Below, piece after piece: positions 23,301-35,935 of a DNA stretch of 64,000 nt. This DNA is from Paramecium octaurelia. Taxonomy: Eukaryota; Ciliophora; Oligohymenophorea; Peniculida; Parameciidae. A program made the position numbers and the translations under genes. The DNA lies in contig CAJJDP010000038.1 in the NCBI GenBank assembly GCA_905182995.1, positions 100,352-164,351 of the forward strand, written 5' to 3'. The notes beneath the pieces were generated by a model that saw only the letters and a program-made list of their open reading frames with translations, ran no database searches and was not told where the DNA came from. How positions within the stretch are numbered: the first letter of the stretch is position 1; each line of letters opens with the position of its first letter.

Positions 23301-24766
23301 TCATTAATGCTAAATAAATATTATTATAAAAGTGATATCATCAATAACTGAGTCATCATCAATTGTCCACATTCTATATGCAACCCTCATTAATTCTTCA
23401 CTAGCTCCTTCAATATTATTTTGCTAATAGTATTTTCCAATAATATCAACAACAATCTGATTGTCTAAGAATTCCCATATTCCATCTGAGGCTATAATGA
23501 TAAATTTATCATTAGATCCCAATTAGTATTCAACAATATCTGGAACACTACTAACTCCAATGGATTACGCTACCTAATCTCCTATACTTCTACTCATAGC
23601 TAAACCTGGATACTGGGTGCCATTGACCCAAACTCTCATTGGTCCAATTGGATTACCTAAAATATCTACATTATTTACCATTTTAATCATAGAATGTATC
23701 TATTTTACCTCCTGATGAAATTACTCTGTATTATTCTTTTTTAATAGTTAATTTATGATCAACTGTTAATTAATAAGGTTTAAATTTTGAACCATATCCT
23801 ATAAATTTCCCAATGACTGTTCTACTATCGCCAACATTAAATGAATGAATTTTACCATTTTCTTACAATATTATACCATTCAATGTAGAACCACTAAAAT
23901 TTGTATCAAAAGATTATTTGTTCACATTAACAGAGATGTTTTAGATGGATTTCTGAAGGGTTTCTTTTATTTAGTGAGATTATTATGATAATTTATCTCT
24001 TCGAATGCTATTTGGTAAATTAGCTTATATGAAATTGGACACAAATTGTCCATTTTGTCCATGTCCATCACAAACAAAAAATAAATGCAAATTTTCGACG
24101 AGATTAGTTTAACAATAAAATATGTCTTAGTTTACTTTGTTAGGGTTATTTGCTATTTAACCTTATCTGGTTTTATGAATGTATTTTAGATTTAATTGAA
24201 TATTATCTTGAGATTCAAGACTACATAATGATGCTGTTGATCTATTTTTATTATAGATTTCCTCTGCTTTTAAAATGTTAATTTGACTATGAACTCTTCT
24301 CTCAGGAACTGAAGAATCTGGATTAACCTTTTTTGTTTAAGTGAGATATTTACTTACATAATTATGCCACAATTATTTTCGAGATCTGATTGGTATTCTA
24401 TTTATTTCTTTGGATTTATTTAATTTCATGATAGAGTCCAAAAAGGAGTTGTATTTATTGTGTGTATTGTTTAATTATTATCTGCTTTATTATGAATAAT
24501 TATTAACAACCAATCCTTTTGATATGAGTAATATATACTATTTTTAGTTATCTAATATTGTTTCTCACTCTAATCTCTCTATCCCTAACCAGGTCTATCA
24601 TTTATAATTGATGTCGCTTTATTGTAGTTATCATCTGTTAATATGATGATGTAATACTTTTGTTGTCTCTACTATTGTACTAATAATTAGCTTCAGTTTT
24701 GAAAATTCTTGGGCTTTTTAATCGCTTAGATGCTGATTTAGTGTAATCAAAAATCCTTGAATTCAT
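23301..24766 (-). CDS. PP2C-type Ser/Thr phosphatase
   Basis: About 450 aa. ATG at 24766 starts a Ser/Asn-rich extension (MNSRIFDYTKSASKRLKSP). Introns: 24635-24657, one near 24485-24507 (less sure), and 23657-23678, which restores the frame between YDQNG and NPIGPMRV. PP2C motifs: FFVCDGHGQNGQFVSNF (metal-binding DGH), GSTLNGIILQENGKIHSFNV followed by GDSRTVIG, LAMSRSIGDQVA, FIIIASDGIWEFLDNQIV and a C-terminal DDITFII (metal-binding DD). All key Asp residues are present, so an active Mg/Mn-dependent phosphatase is expected. Its start codon is 18 bp from that of the divergent LAMTOR4-like gene. Confidence 0.85.
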
Positions 24767-24784
24767 ATTATTTATAATAAACAA

Positions 24785-25067
24785 ATGGATGAAAGTGGAA
24801 TAATAGGATAAATGATACTCGAAAGTAGTGGCAGAATAAAAAAAGTAATCCCTTTAATCAATATTTAGAGCAGCGGCACTTTGGACAACCCTAAATTAAT
24901 CCCATTTATAACAACTATTGTTTCCTCGACAGCGAAGATTTTAGAAAAACAATCACTCAATAGAGTAACATGTAAATTCATCATATATCATAGTAAGTTA
25001 TTAAGAATCAGATATCATAATTTACATCGATTAATCAGACATAGTTGTGTTAGAAAGAAAAAAGTGA
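24785..25067 (+). CDS. LAMTOR4: LAMTOR4-like Ragulator subunit
   Basis: 78 aa from three exons; introns 24845-24868 and 24972-24993; TGA 25065-25067. Read through, it gives GQMILESSGRIKKSSGTLDN, then LIPFITTIVSSTAKILE, RVTLSYQESDIIIYID and VVLERKK. This matches LAMTOR4 in length and pattern: a GxLVLxE start, ASSGxL, a helix, then RLSVxFxxxxLLVxxxxxxVFVVKR. LAMTOR4 is a roadblock-like part of the Ragulator complex that anchors Rag GTPases and TORC1 to lysosomes. The assignment rests on pattern, not on an alignment. The two introns make the gene invisible to standard ORF callers. Confidence 0.65.
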
Positions 25068-25234
25068 TGCAAATATATATTAAAATATATGTATATATAC
25101 TTTAATTTTTGTATTCAATTATTCTTTAAGTATGAATATTCTAATTACTTAGAGTCAATATATATTGAAAATTTAGAATTTAATCTAATAAAAGATTATA
25201 ATCACAATGATTATTTCTAAGTTCTGTTCTGAAG

Positions 25235-25697
25235 ATGGTAATTGCAAATCCTGAATTTTTAATTTATGTTTTAAATTTACTAGTACTCTAATTATTATAG
25301 AATCAATCCTTACAAAAGGTGATTATCTCTTTAAATAATAGCAATTTGAACATTATTTGTATTGCTCAAACAAAAGAAATCAAAATATTTACCTAACAAG
25401 AATAGTGTAATCCACTCCTTCTTATACGCAGTGATGGAGCCTTATGAATTTTTTAATGATCTATAAGATAAGGAAGCATTCAAGAGAAGAGATTCCAATC
25501 TTATTTAGTATTTGTAATTATTATATAAGATTAAGTAAAACAACAGTAAATTAAGAATTCTGAAATTTCTAATAGCTATAAAAATTCCTCTGAGAAGATT
25601 TCTTAAAGATTAAATTTAAATTAAAATACCTAATCAATAAATTAAGTTATTGAATTTATTATATCTATATTAAATAAGAAGTATCAGCAATTCATGA
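25235..25697 (+). CDS. Unrecognised helical protein, 145 aa
   Basis: ATG 25235, intron 25407-25431, TGA 25695-25697. The chain is Leu/Gln rich and looks all-helical (FLIYVLNLLVLQLLQNQSLQ; SNLIQYLQLLYKIKQNNSKL), like HEAT/armadillo-type repeats, with a charged stretch DLQDKEAFKRRD. There is a TGA in frame shortly upstream, so the start is the first possible ATG unless an upstream exon exists. An alternative splice near 25678-25704 would extend the protein. No family assigned. Confidence 0.5.
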
Positions 25698-25852
25698 TTA
25701 AAGTGTATTACTAAGAACTTACTTTAGTTATGATTATTGTTATTCTCAACCCGAATATAATTTTTAAGGATTAAATATTAATTATTGATCATTAGACATA
25801 AATATATATATATATATATTATCCAAAATAGAGGTTTTGACTAAGAATAATA

Positions 25853-26540
25853 ATGAACATAGAGTATGAATAAACAGCGAATTTTTTCTACCCTCCTGAT
25901 CAATAAGGGAACAAATAAAAATTTATCCATTCTAGAAGATTACTGAAACCAAAGAGTGCTAATTCTAATCCATCTACATAATTGTAAGATATCTAATTTA
26001 ATTATGGATTATAGAACAATTTCAAAACGAAGTTCTGACAATTTAGGTCTACATACTCCTCCTATATTGGAAGAGATAAAGAAGGGATCAGGAATATTAA
26101 GAGATTGCTAGATTAAAAAAAATAACAATTATCGGATTCTTAGTTCAAATATAAATGAACGATAAAGCTATCCTTAATAGATTAGTTTTGGAAATAAATT
26201 CATATTTATTGATGAATAGAAATTAAATAAGTTCACTGAAAGTCCTTAATCCAAGATAAATAAACTGCCAGAAATCTTCAATTACAGAAACTCATGTTAA
26301 GGATTCAAATAGAATTATAGAATCTAAAGTAGTCAAAGTAAAAGAGAGACTATAACAAATTTTAATGTTGAATGTCCTAAACAAATATATATACAACAAT
26401 GTCTGCAACGATTAGAACTGAAACAAACAATTTAAAAATAAAACCAAAATAGATTACCTAATTAACCTATTTCCTTTTTATAAGCAAAATAATAAAAGAA
26501 GATGATAAGTCGAATATTTTCAGGCAAACGTGATTCATGA
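25853..26540 (+). CDS. Ser/Asn/Gln-rich protein, unrecognised
   Basis: 218 aa; ATG 25853, one intron at 25984-26014, TGA 26538-26540. Sequence is low in hydrophobics and rich in Ser, Asn, Lys and Ile (RSSDNLGLHTPPILEEIKK; FNYRNSCQGFKQNYR), likely disordered, with a C-terminal basic helix (QQCLQRLELKQTIQKQNQ). No domain seen. Its stop lies 14 bp from the stop of the convergent kinase gene, so their 3' ends must overlap or abut. Confidence 0.6.
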
Positions 26541-26554
26541 TTTTAGTAAATATC

Positions 26555-28337
26555 TCATTCCATTGTTGATTTTTGTACTTTAAAGGAACTTGCTTTTTTC
26601 AACCCCATTTTTGGTGTTTAAGCATTTAATTTTGATATTGCATCTTCCAATTGAGATGTCTCATCATCAACACAATCATCCTCCTTCCCCATTTGATTAA
26701 TTTATTATTAAAACGAATTTTTCAATGCAGTCTTTCGTAAATCTGATTAATTGCTTTTCTTGGCTACTGGTGAATCTATATACAATATAATAGTTTCGAT
26801 ACTTGCATCCGGATTGAGTTACTACTTCATAGATTAACTGAATTAACTAAATTTACTTTAATGAGGTTAGGGCTTCTAATCTAATCTAGTTACTGATCCA
26901 TTATTGGACACATTAGAAAATGAGCCCATAGTGTCTATTCTCCCATTCAAAGCAGGTTGTCTCTATTGTAATTGCATCGATCCAACTTGACTCGAAGGTC
27001 TATCACAATTTAATAGTGTTTATTACCCTTATTACTTTCCTAATCCATAGACAAAGTCCTTCTCATATTCTCGAAGATTGTCTTATATATCGATCAAGTC
27101 TTGCTCCTTGAAGATCTCCTTGAAGTATGGATGTTTTAGGCAATCCTCAGATGAAACTCTTCCTTTAGGTTCTGGATATAACATCTTCTTTAGCAAATCT
27201 ACTAATTATAAAGGACCCTATAATACTATTATTTAATTACTGTTTATATTTATTTTAGGTTGTAATTGATCTCACAATTCTTATTTGCTCTCAGGATGGC
27301 TTTGTAGTCAGTCCCTTGGAAGGGTTGTCTACCAGTCAAGAGAATGTAAAAGATTACTCCTGCACTAAACACATCGCATTTTTCATCATAGAAGGGATCT
27401 CCTTCTTTATATGCCAATATTTCAGGAGCAACGAATCCAGGTGTTCCGCATCTTTTAAATAGGATATCTTCATTAAGAAAACAAGCTAATCCAAAGTCTG
27501 CAATTACTACATCAGTATCATTATCTTTTTCTTTTAATAATAGGTTTTCTGGTTTCAAGTCTCGATGGATGCATTTTTTTGAATGTAGATGGCAGAGTGC
27601 TTTCATCAGATTATACATTAATTTTTGTAGATTAGGGGCAGATAAGGGCTACGATTTGACTCTAGATAGCAATTCGCCTCCTTTCAAAATATCCAAAATA
27701 AAATAAATGGAATTTTAAGTTTCATAAACTTCATGCAGTCTTACTAGATTTTCTTGATTCAATCTTCTCATTACTTTAATTTCGTTTTCCAATGATTCCC
27801 TACCTTTAAATTGTTCTAACATGAATTCTTTATTAAATGCTTTGACTGCGTAATTTATACCAGTAGATTTTTTTGTCGCCAAATAAACTTTAGCAAAACT
27901 TCCTTTGCCAATCATTTTCGTAACTCCAAATTCATCATGGAATGTAGATTATAAACATCTGCAATTTAGAAGATTCTTAAAAGCATTATAATCTTCAAAT
28001 TTTAAATCAATATACTTTCCATTTCGTGACAACCTAATAATGCTACCATGTTAATCATGTTTAATTATATTCATCATAACAATAGTAGTTTATATCTAAA
28101 ACATTGTTTCTTTTTTGATGTAATATAAATGCTCATTTCCAAGTTAGATTGTAATTGGTTTCAATTATTTCGACTTCCCACCAATCTTGTAGCAATCCTG
28201 CTCGAAAATTATATTATCATTCTAGAAATTGAGACAAGATTTACATCGTAAACTTCCTAATTCAGAATCTACCAAAGAGATGACTACTTTGCTGCAAGAT
28301 CTGGATTATCAAAAAAAGAAGCGATTTCAGTATTCAT
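26555..28337 (-). CDS. CAMK-type kinase with PH-like N-terminal domain
   Basis: Kinase motifs: MIGKGSFAKVYLATKKS, YAVKAFNKEFM (Lys), [52 protein letters not shown] and C-lobe PEPKGRVSSEDCLKHPYF. All catalytic residues present. Before it is a domain of about 150 residues with EHLYYIKKE and YIDLKFEDYNAFKNLL that looks like a split PH-like fold. The C-terminal tail is Gln/Ser rich. One intron at 27218-27240. TGA 26555-26557. The first exon is uncertain: ATG 28337 (MNTEIASFFDNPDLAAK) is plausible but I found no clean intron linking it to the clear coding sequence starting near 28283. Confidence 0.75.
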
Positions 28338-28376
28338 AATAATATTTTATTAATTTATATTAATATATATATATAA

Positions 28377-31300
28377 ATGGGTGCTGCTTGTGCAAATGCT
28401 AAAATGAATTAGACAGTTCCTGTAATAAAGATATCGAATGGAGAAGAGTAAACTGAAAAAATACAAGAAAACCAATAACAATAGTAAAAGAGTACATCTT
28501 CCAGAGAACAAAACAATACTAAACTAAGCACAATTTCAAAATAAGTTTCAAACATTTCATCAGATGGAGTGCCAGTAAGAAAGAACACAACATCACGAAT
28601 GTCTATTTCAGGTGAGGACAGAGATAAGAAGCCAAAAGTTCAAGGGAAAAATTAAGGGCAAGAATAGTTGTTAAAACAAAGAGAATTTATACTTGAGAAA
28701 TTTCTGAACGATATTTAATTGTTAGACAAGTAGTTAATGTCAGATGTCATCTAGATGTTGAGATTCTTCTTGTCTCATTTGGAATAATCTAATATTTATT
28801 GGACCAAGTAATCAATCAAATAATTTTAGAGTTTGGTTAATTAATAAAAATGATTACAGCATTGTTGTAGGATTCACCAACAACATAGGGGAATCAAGAA
28901 AAATCAGAATATTGTACACCAAGCAAATTGAATTTGTGGCTAATCTACTTGATAACTATCTGTTTTTCTAGCAGTTTGCAAGCTATAAGATACATGATTT
29001 CAGCTTTAGATTGAACAAAAAACACAATAATTTCTATGTATTTTCAGAATAAGAGTATTGCGATGTGTCTTTAGAGAATATTTAATTGTAACCACAAGAT
29101 ATCCATCCCCTATTAGAGTATCTCCTCAAAACTATATAATAAATGCATTAAAACTTCTATGTTCATTCAGGGTAATTCATATTTGTAATTAAGAATTAAG
29201 CCATCCAATGTTTACATGACTTATCATAAATAAAAAGTATTTAAATTAGACTTGAGTTTTTCAGCTTTCAGATTCTCTAGAAGACTAATAAAAAATAAAA
29301 TTAAAGATTTTAGAGCCAATCTTGTCAATGACTTAGAAGATATAGCCATTCTTATCATTAACTCCTTCTACAAAGGCCCTGAAATTAGGCAACAATTAAA
29401 ACAAAAGAATATAGATTTCGCCAATATTATTGAATCCCTATATTAGAAATAGAAGAATGTTCTTGAATGTTACATCAAAGATATTGTCCTTTTACTCTAT
29501 AGAAATAGATAATATCTATATGATCTTAAAGCATCCGATTATGTTTAATTATTGAATTGTTAATCAAAGCCTGAGTTAAAAGATCTCATTCAAGATATTC
29601 CAAACACTAACAATAACAATCCTAACAACAATATCAAGAATGTACTTTTTGAATACTAAAACAATAAAGTAGTCTTTTATAATTTAACATAAACAAGAAA
29701 TTAAAAGTCATACACTTAGTATGAATTAATTGATCAAAATGGACAATAGATTAATATCATCAATGGGAGTGCTTACATATAAGATAATAAATTATATTTC
29801 GCTTATGAAAATATGATTGGGATGATATCTATTAAGCTGAGTTCTGAGTAACTAGAAGATACTTTGGAAATGCTATAAATCTCACTAAGATAATATTTGG
29901 CTACTAAAGAGTAATAGAAAAAAGAGAGGATTGATTCTGCTTAGAAAAACTATTAATTGCAATTATAAATTAATTAACATAGTCCTACAACATATATTGA
30001 AGATTAATTCAAATTCAAAGACACTGCTTAAACTTAAAAATAACCAAACAAGAATTTTCATGATAGAATTTACTTTACTTCTCAAAATTTATAAGAAATA
30101 TTTAGCATCATTGATATAGAATAAAGAAATTACATCACAACCTAATAATTCTATGATTTCCTATAATAGTAAACAGATTCAATCGACAATTCATTGCTTC
30201 AACAACTGTTATTTGACAAGATTTAAGAAATTGTTTTATTCTTTTCTGATAAAAACTTGACTTTCCATGAATTCATGCAAATATTTTCCTTTAGATCAAA
30301 ATAACAATTGCCCATCTATAAGAAAATAATTAAGCCTTTGAAATAAGCATAGAATGTAAAATCATTCACTATTATTAATAATACTGTTCATTATTATGAT
30401 GGTCAATATTTATATAATGATGAAAACCAAATTGAAGTTCAATATGATCTAAAATATCTTATCAATAATTAAAATCAACTGTTAATTATTGGAATACAGG
30501 ATGGTTGTCTATTAATTAATACCTAAAATAGTTCTATATAGACAGATGTTAAAATCAGTTAAGATTTTGGATTTTCCAAGTTCAATGATGTATACTTCAT
30601 TACCCAGTAAAATGAGCTTATATTTTATTCTTTAACACAAAAGAAAAGTGTAAAACTCGATATAAATGGGATAACATCTTCGTGCAACTTAATTTACCAT
30701 AAATATTTTATTCTATATTTACAAAATTAGAATGTTTATAGAATATTTTTATCCTAAGATAAATATTGTATAACATCATTCAATGTATTTGAAATCTTAC
30801 ATGAACATGGAAGATTAGACTAGAAAATCAAATTAAAGCAAATAACTACTAAATAAAATTCAAGTGATGAATTGATTGGGGTGTACTCTATCAACAAAGT
30901 TCATTATCCCATTACAAATCAAACTCCATCATTATTCAGAATCTTATCTGTTTCAAAGGAACAATAGAATTTTATACTAATCTAAAGAATTGTACATGTG
31001 GAATTTGAATCATTTGATGAATGTTATCAAGTTTGTAAATATTTGGACCCTTATTTATTGGATTTCTTTTTGAGTATGGAATAATACGATGGAAAAGTGA
31101 GATTAAATTATATTATAGAGAATTGTGAGCTTATTTAAAGAGAAGATTGCAACTTTAAAGTAATGAAGAGATGCGTTAAGAAATTGAATGAACTAAGATC
31201 GCACGATATCTTTGTCTAGGATATGCATCCAAATAATGTCTTTATTACACCTAATTCAGTTATTTTTGCTTCTATTATATACAAAACTAATATTCCTAGT

Positions 31301-32602
31301 ATTTACTAAGAAAAATCAGTACCATTTATGTCATCGTTAGAATACATGGAACCTAAATCGTTTTTGGCTTATACTTAAAATTTAACTTAAAATTAAATCT
31401 TTATTAATCCCAGCAAAGCTAATATTTACTGTTTAGGATTGATATTTTTAAGGATGCTTTCAAATTATCAGATTAAAAATACTAAAGAATAATAATTTTA
31501 TTTAATGGAAATAAATTTGGCACTTTAATAATTTTAATTCCCTAATATAAAACCATTACTTGAAGAAATGCTAAAAGAGAATGAAGAATAAAGATATGAT
31601 TCTTATTAATTAATATAATTTATTAGAAAATATTAAAAATTAAATTAAAAAGAATTGTTCTTTACATCACAACCATTACAATTATTAGAGACTTAATAAC
31701 AGTAAACTTTATATGGATATTAAAACAATACAATTTATTAATATTAGCAAGTATTTAAAATATACACGAACATTTTATCTACTAATTTACAAGTATTATG
31801 CGTTTAATCAACTGAAGAAGGTTAATTAATTCTATTAGTCAAATAATTAAATTAAAGGGCATTTAAATATTTACTCCTCTATATATCTTTATCACAGAAT
31901 CAATATGAATCGCACCAATAACACTCATGCTTGATCTTTGAAGAATTAGTTAATTTCTAAAAATTTGCAGAGGAGGAATAAGACGAAATTGAAAATAACC
32001 AATTATAAATTATATAATAGAATGGATTGCTTGTCTAATCACCTCACGTGGTAGCTAAAGAAGTGTAGGTCCCGATATTCGATTTACAAAATGTAAATGA
32101 ATGTACATTTTTGATAAATGGAGATGAACTTTACTTTTTTGGATTTGGAATAACGAACGAAATAAGAAGAGTGGGATCACGAGATTGTTTTGTATATATG
32201 CCTAAAAGAAACTTATTCAAAAAGATTGGTTATAGAACAACCTACTATGAAGCTTAGGCACTAGATTTTGGTGAATATTGGTTGTTATTAGAAAAGACTT
32301 CTAATAATAATAAGATCAGAATTCAGTAAATTATTAAGGCTTCATTTTTATGCACTGAAAGAGTTATTAAATTAAAAAATAGCAATCAAGTGTTTTATTT
32401 TAAATATTTGTAAAATGTTATTGCCCTCTCTAATAACCTATGTTGGTATATCAACATTGAAGCATTTAAAGCATTTGAAATATAATGTGATTATATACCA
32501 AAATCATTAATCTTAATGCAAAACACTTAAAATAATACAATTTTAACATAAGATGGCGCATCTACATTATAATTTGATGGTAATGTGTTAAAAGTATATT
32601 GA
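28377..32602 (+). CDS. Large N-myristoylation-type protein with degenerate kinase domain
   Basis: 1,391 aa; introns 28808-28829 and 29237-29264; TGA 32600-32602. The start MGAACANAK fits N-myristoylation plus palmitoylation (Gly2, Cys5). A Ser/Gln-rich stretch follows. Around residues 540-600 an EF-hand-like segment is seen (IFSIIDIEQRNYITTQQFYD). A kinase-like region near residues 860-1010 has FVQDMHPNNVFI where HRDLKPxN is expected, no DFG, YMEPKSFLA in place of APE, and ANIYCLGLIFLRML in place of DxWSLG. Catalytic Asp and DFG are lost, so it should be a pseudokinase. The rest shows beta-rich repeats. Function unknown; a membrane-tethered scaffold is the best guess. Starts 39 bp from the divergent kinase. 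Confidence 0.65.
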
Positions 32603-32615
32603 TTTATATATTGTA

Positions 32616-33666
32616 TCAATGTTATTTGAATACTTGTTACATTGTAGCTCTTGAAATTGTAGATTCACTTTTAGAATCCATATCAATCATCTCAATTCCA
32701 GTTAAATTTACTAGTAGTTCTTCGTTGAGTAGACCATCAATTTAAGATGTAATAATTTAAGTATGCTTTAATTATTCATCATCAAAAAAATCATTAAGTT
32801 TTTATTTAGGAAATATTTATGTACTCATTAAAATTTCCATTGGTCCTAAATTTGGTAAATCAATCAGTCCATTTCTTACTCTTTAACTTCCAACACTGAA
32901 CCTATTTTTTAAGTCAAATATTGATGAATTTTTATTATATCTCTTTGGGCCATCGTCTTTATTTTTTTAAAATGACTTAACATAATTTTTAATAATAAAT
33001 CGTAAATTCGGTATCAACTCTCTACAAAATACTTAGTTGTTTTATAACTCTGTGAACATCCATTGACTCTATTAGCTTAGATATGCTTATTGCTAAGATT
33101 CTTTTTATTATCGTGCAGTAATCATAGATTTGTTAATTACTGATTGTCTGCTTGAATGTTTTTACTTCTGTGTTTACTTATTTTCTCTCAATTCATCAAT
33201 CAACAATAATGTATGTTCTAGTATTTCTTTTGATTTTACCCTTAAGGATGCAAATTTAATTTAGGCATTTAATTATAACTTTTTTTATAGTCTTAAATAA
33301 TTACAATATTAAATACCCCTCGAGAAATATATCAAATGATTCTTCATCAACATATTCTTATAATTATACTAGTAATAATGCATAAATGATAAACAATTTC
33401 TCTTATCTTAATTAAATTAGTTATATACTATCCTTATATAATACTTCTTTATAATTATCTTTAGATCGACTTTCTAAGTATTTTTCAACAACTGTATAAA
33501 TCAGACATGCTTCATCAAAATAATGTTTCAAAAATGAGATAGTATGAAAATGAGTTGAAAAATCCCTGTCTGATAGATGCTATTCGACTTATAAGTAATC
33601 AAGGATTTCATTAGAAAGGTCTAACAATCCAGTTGGATATCTCTTAAATTTCATAGAATAACTCAT
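32616..33666 (-). CDS. Unrecognised protein
   Basis: ATG 33666 (MSYSMKFKRYPTGLLDLSNE), TGA 32616-32618. The N-terminal half looks helical with acidic patches (FSTHFHTISFLKHYFDEACL); the last 100 residues are also clear (RNGLIDLPNLGPMEILMSTQ, then DFFDDEQLKHTQ). About 33200-33230 the frame changes, so at least one intron lies there that I did not place exactly. No family recognised. Convergent with the 1,391-residue gene, stops 13 bp apart. Confidence 0.5.
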
Positions 33667-33883
33667 TTTACTGTAATTTAGAAACGGGTATTTTAAATGA
33701 TTTCTTTATCTATTTTAAAATGCTATATGATTGCAATCAATTTATCGAAGCTTTCACTATCGCTAGAATCTAACTATTCGCAAATTAACATAAATTAATA
33801 ATAACATTATTATGTTAATTTTTCTCTTTCATTTAGTACACTCGTAATACATACAGGATGGAATAAGAATTATAGAAAAAGGA

Positions 33884-35113
33884 ATGAAATTATCTCCTGA
33901 TAACTATCTAGTTAACTAGAACTGTCCAGCAAGTTTAAACATCTTTTGTGATAAGCCATTTTCATCAATTTCAATTCAAGAATAAGAAACCTTAAATTTT
34001 GTTTAAATTCAAGTACGATGTTATATTTAAATAGGTTTAATAAGTGCTAAAATCGCTAGAGCCTGAATAAAATAAACATTAATATTATAATAAAATTATC
34101 AATCAATTATTATAAGAAATCGTTCTATATGATCAAAACGAAGAGTTTTTGTCATTTGCCTTTAAATTTAGTTAATTTTATCCAGAAAAAGATTTGTAGT
34201 TAATTTAGGAAAAGTTTTATATAGATTCATTTAATCGATCAGCCATTTTAATTGATAATAATAATAACAGTTTGTAAGAATAAAATACTACACTATTTAT
34301 GAACTTTCAAGATTTATATACTCCTTCTAGCAATATCATTTTAAATCACAAATTATAATCAGCTAATGCTTTGTATCCTCCGGATAAATTTAATATAAGA
34401 ACAGCAGATAAGAAAGGTTGCATCTATTTTACTAAACCAATTTATCTATCATAGTTTTATGTCTTGAGTTACAATGCTAATTCCAAAATTAGAATCAATT
34501 ATGACGACAAGTTAATTAAGGTGATTTCAATTCCTTTTAAAAATTAATGGGTATTAGTTTTTGGTCCAAATGGCTATTAAATCAATAATATTACAATCCC
34601 TTAGCAGACTCACATTGATTCACTCGTAATTCAAGTTTAGAAATAACCATATACAAAATAATAAATTACTGTTTTGGTCATTCACCGGATTCTGGAAAGA
34701 TATTATTAATTAAATTCAGAAGATGTATTAAATTCATTGAGTGAAGAGGAGGGTGAGGAGGAATGGCAATTAAATTAAGAAGAATGGGATTCATTTTATG
34801 ATGAATTGTATTATTAGTTGATAAAAGAATTATTGGAATTTTTAGAAAAAATTTTGGCTAAAATTAATTAGTTAAAAATATCAAATTAATTTGAATCATT
34901 AACTTCAAGATAAATACTAGATATATTATAAGATGTATGTAAGTATTAGATTATAAAAAGATTAAAAATGAGATATCATAAAATGAGATCTTGATATTTT
35001 AAACTTTATTTTCAAATTTCATGGATGAGAGGTACTCTGAGAATGACATAGTCTTAATGTACGTAAAGTTAGTTGAAATAAGTGAAGAACTAAAAGATAA
35101 TAATTTAGATTGA
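33884..35113 (+). CDS. Unrecognised acidic protein
   Basis: 393 aa; ATG 33884, introns 34013-34034 and 34935-34960, TGA 35111-35113. A central beta-rich region (FNIRTADKKGCIYFTKPIYL; NQWVLVFGPNGYQINNI) is followed by a very acidic stretch (SEEEGEEEWQLNQEEWDSFY) and a helical end (LVEISEELKDNNLD). The beta part could be a jelly-roll or F5/8-type fold, but I see no diagnostic motif. An upstream ATG at 33858 is out of frame. Its stop is 15 bp from the stop of the convergent gene. Confidence 0.6.
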
Positions 35114-35128
35114 ATTATAGTAACAAAT

Positions 35129-35878
35129 TCATTTAAGTGAATCTTCGTATTTATGATCTCTTAACAATTTAAATTTATTTTTATAGGCCAAAAATATTGA
35201 CCATTATTTAGAGAAAGGATTTTCATTTAAGTCTTTTAACGGTAGTTAAAATGTAGATTTTGACATCAATTTCTTCTTTTCATTATAATAATAACGATGT
35301 AATTTTGCTTCAGGTACCTTGATGAATTCCTCTTTTTGCAATGTAGATTCCTATTTTTCATTTTGATTCAATAATATATTAAGAGACTAGGAATGTTAAG
35401 ATGTATTTTATGAAAACAATTTAACAGATCCTCTAACTTTTTTTGGCATTACAGGATTATAGTATCCCACTGCAGGTTAATTATTATCAGGGGTTTTTAT
35501 TAATAAGTAATTTTTTTTAATTGGAGGAACATAATTAGATTATATAGATTATTTATGAGATGTTGACCAGGTTGAGTAATTGGTTTTAGACATTTATGGT
35601 TATTGGATATCTTTTAGGAGGGTTTTTAAGAAAATAAAATTATTGCTTTCTTATTAATGAGAAGAATGATTGCTGAATCTTAAATAAATGGGTCTTTTTT
35701 TGACTTTAGATGGTTATGACTTAGGAGTTATGGAGAAACGAAATTTGGATTTATTAAATTTAAATTATGTTTTGTAGGTGGTTTTGGATCTGATATCTTC
35801 TTGCTCATTATCCATGATTCCGGTGATGAAATCATATTAAGACTTGGTCTATAGAATTGATTAAAGTGATTATTTCAT
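35129..35878 (-). CDS. Basic protein with a PGxYxP-like motif
   Basis: 249 aa in one open frame, ATG 35878, TGA 35129-35131. Very rich in Lys, Ser, Gln and Asn. One stretch (NQPAVGYYNPVMPKKVRG) resembles a single sperm-tail PG-rich (STPGR/SHIPPO) repeat, seen in microtubule-associated ciliary proteins. One copy is thin evidence. A second region (KVPEAKLHRYYYNEKKKLMS) is basic and helical. Could be an axonemal protein; not certain. Confidence 0.5.
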
Positions 35879-35935
35879 GAAAATTATTATGATTAATTCT
35901 CAATAAATAAAATATTAAATTAACATCACTTATAA

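Noticed and set aside
23657-23678. Apparent frameshift in the PP2C gene
   Set aside because: A 22-nt intron restores YDQNGNPIGPMRV; no lesion.
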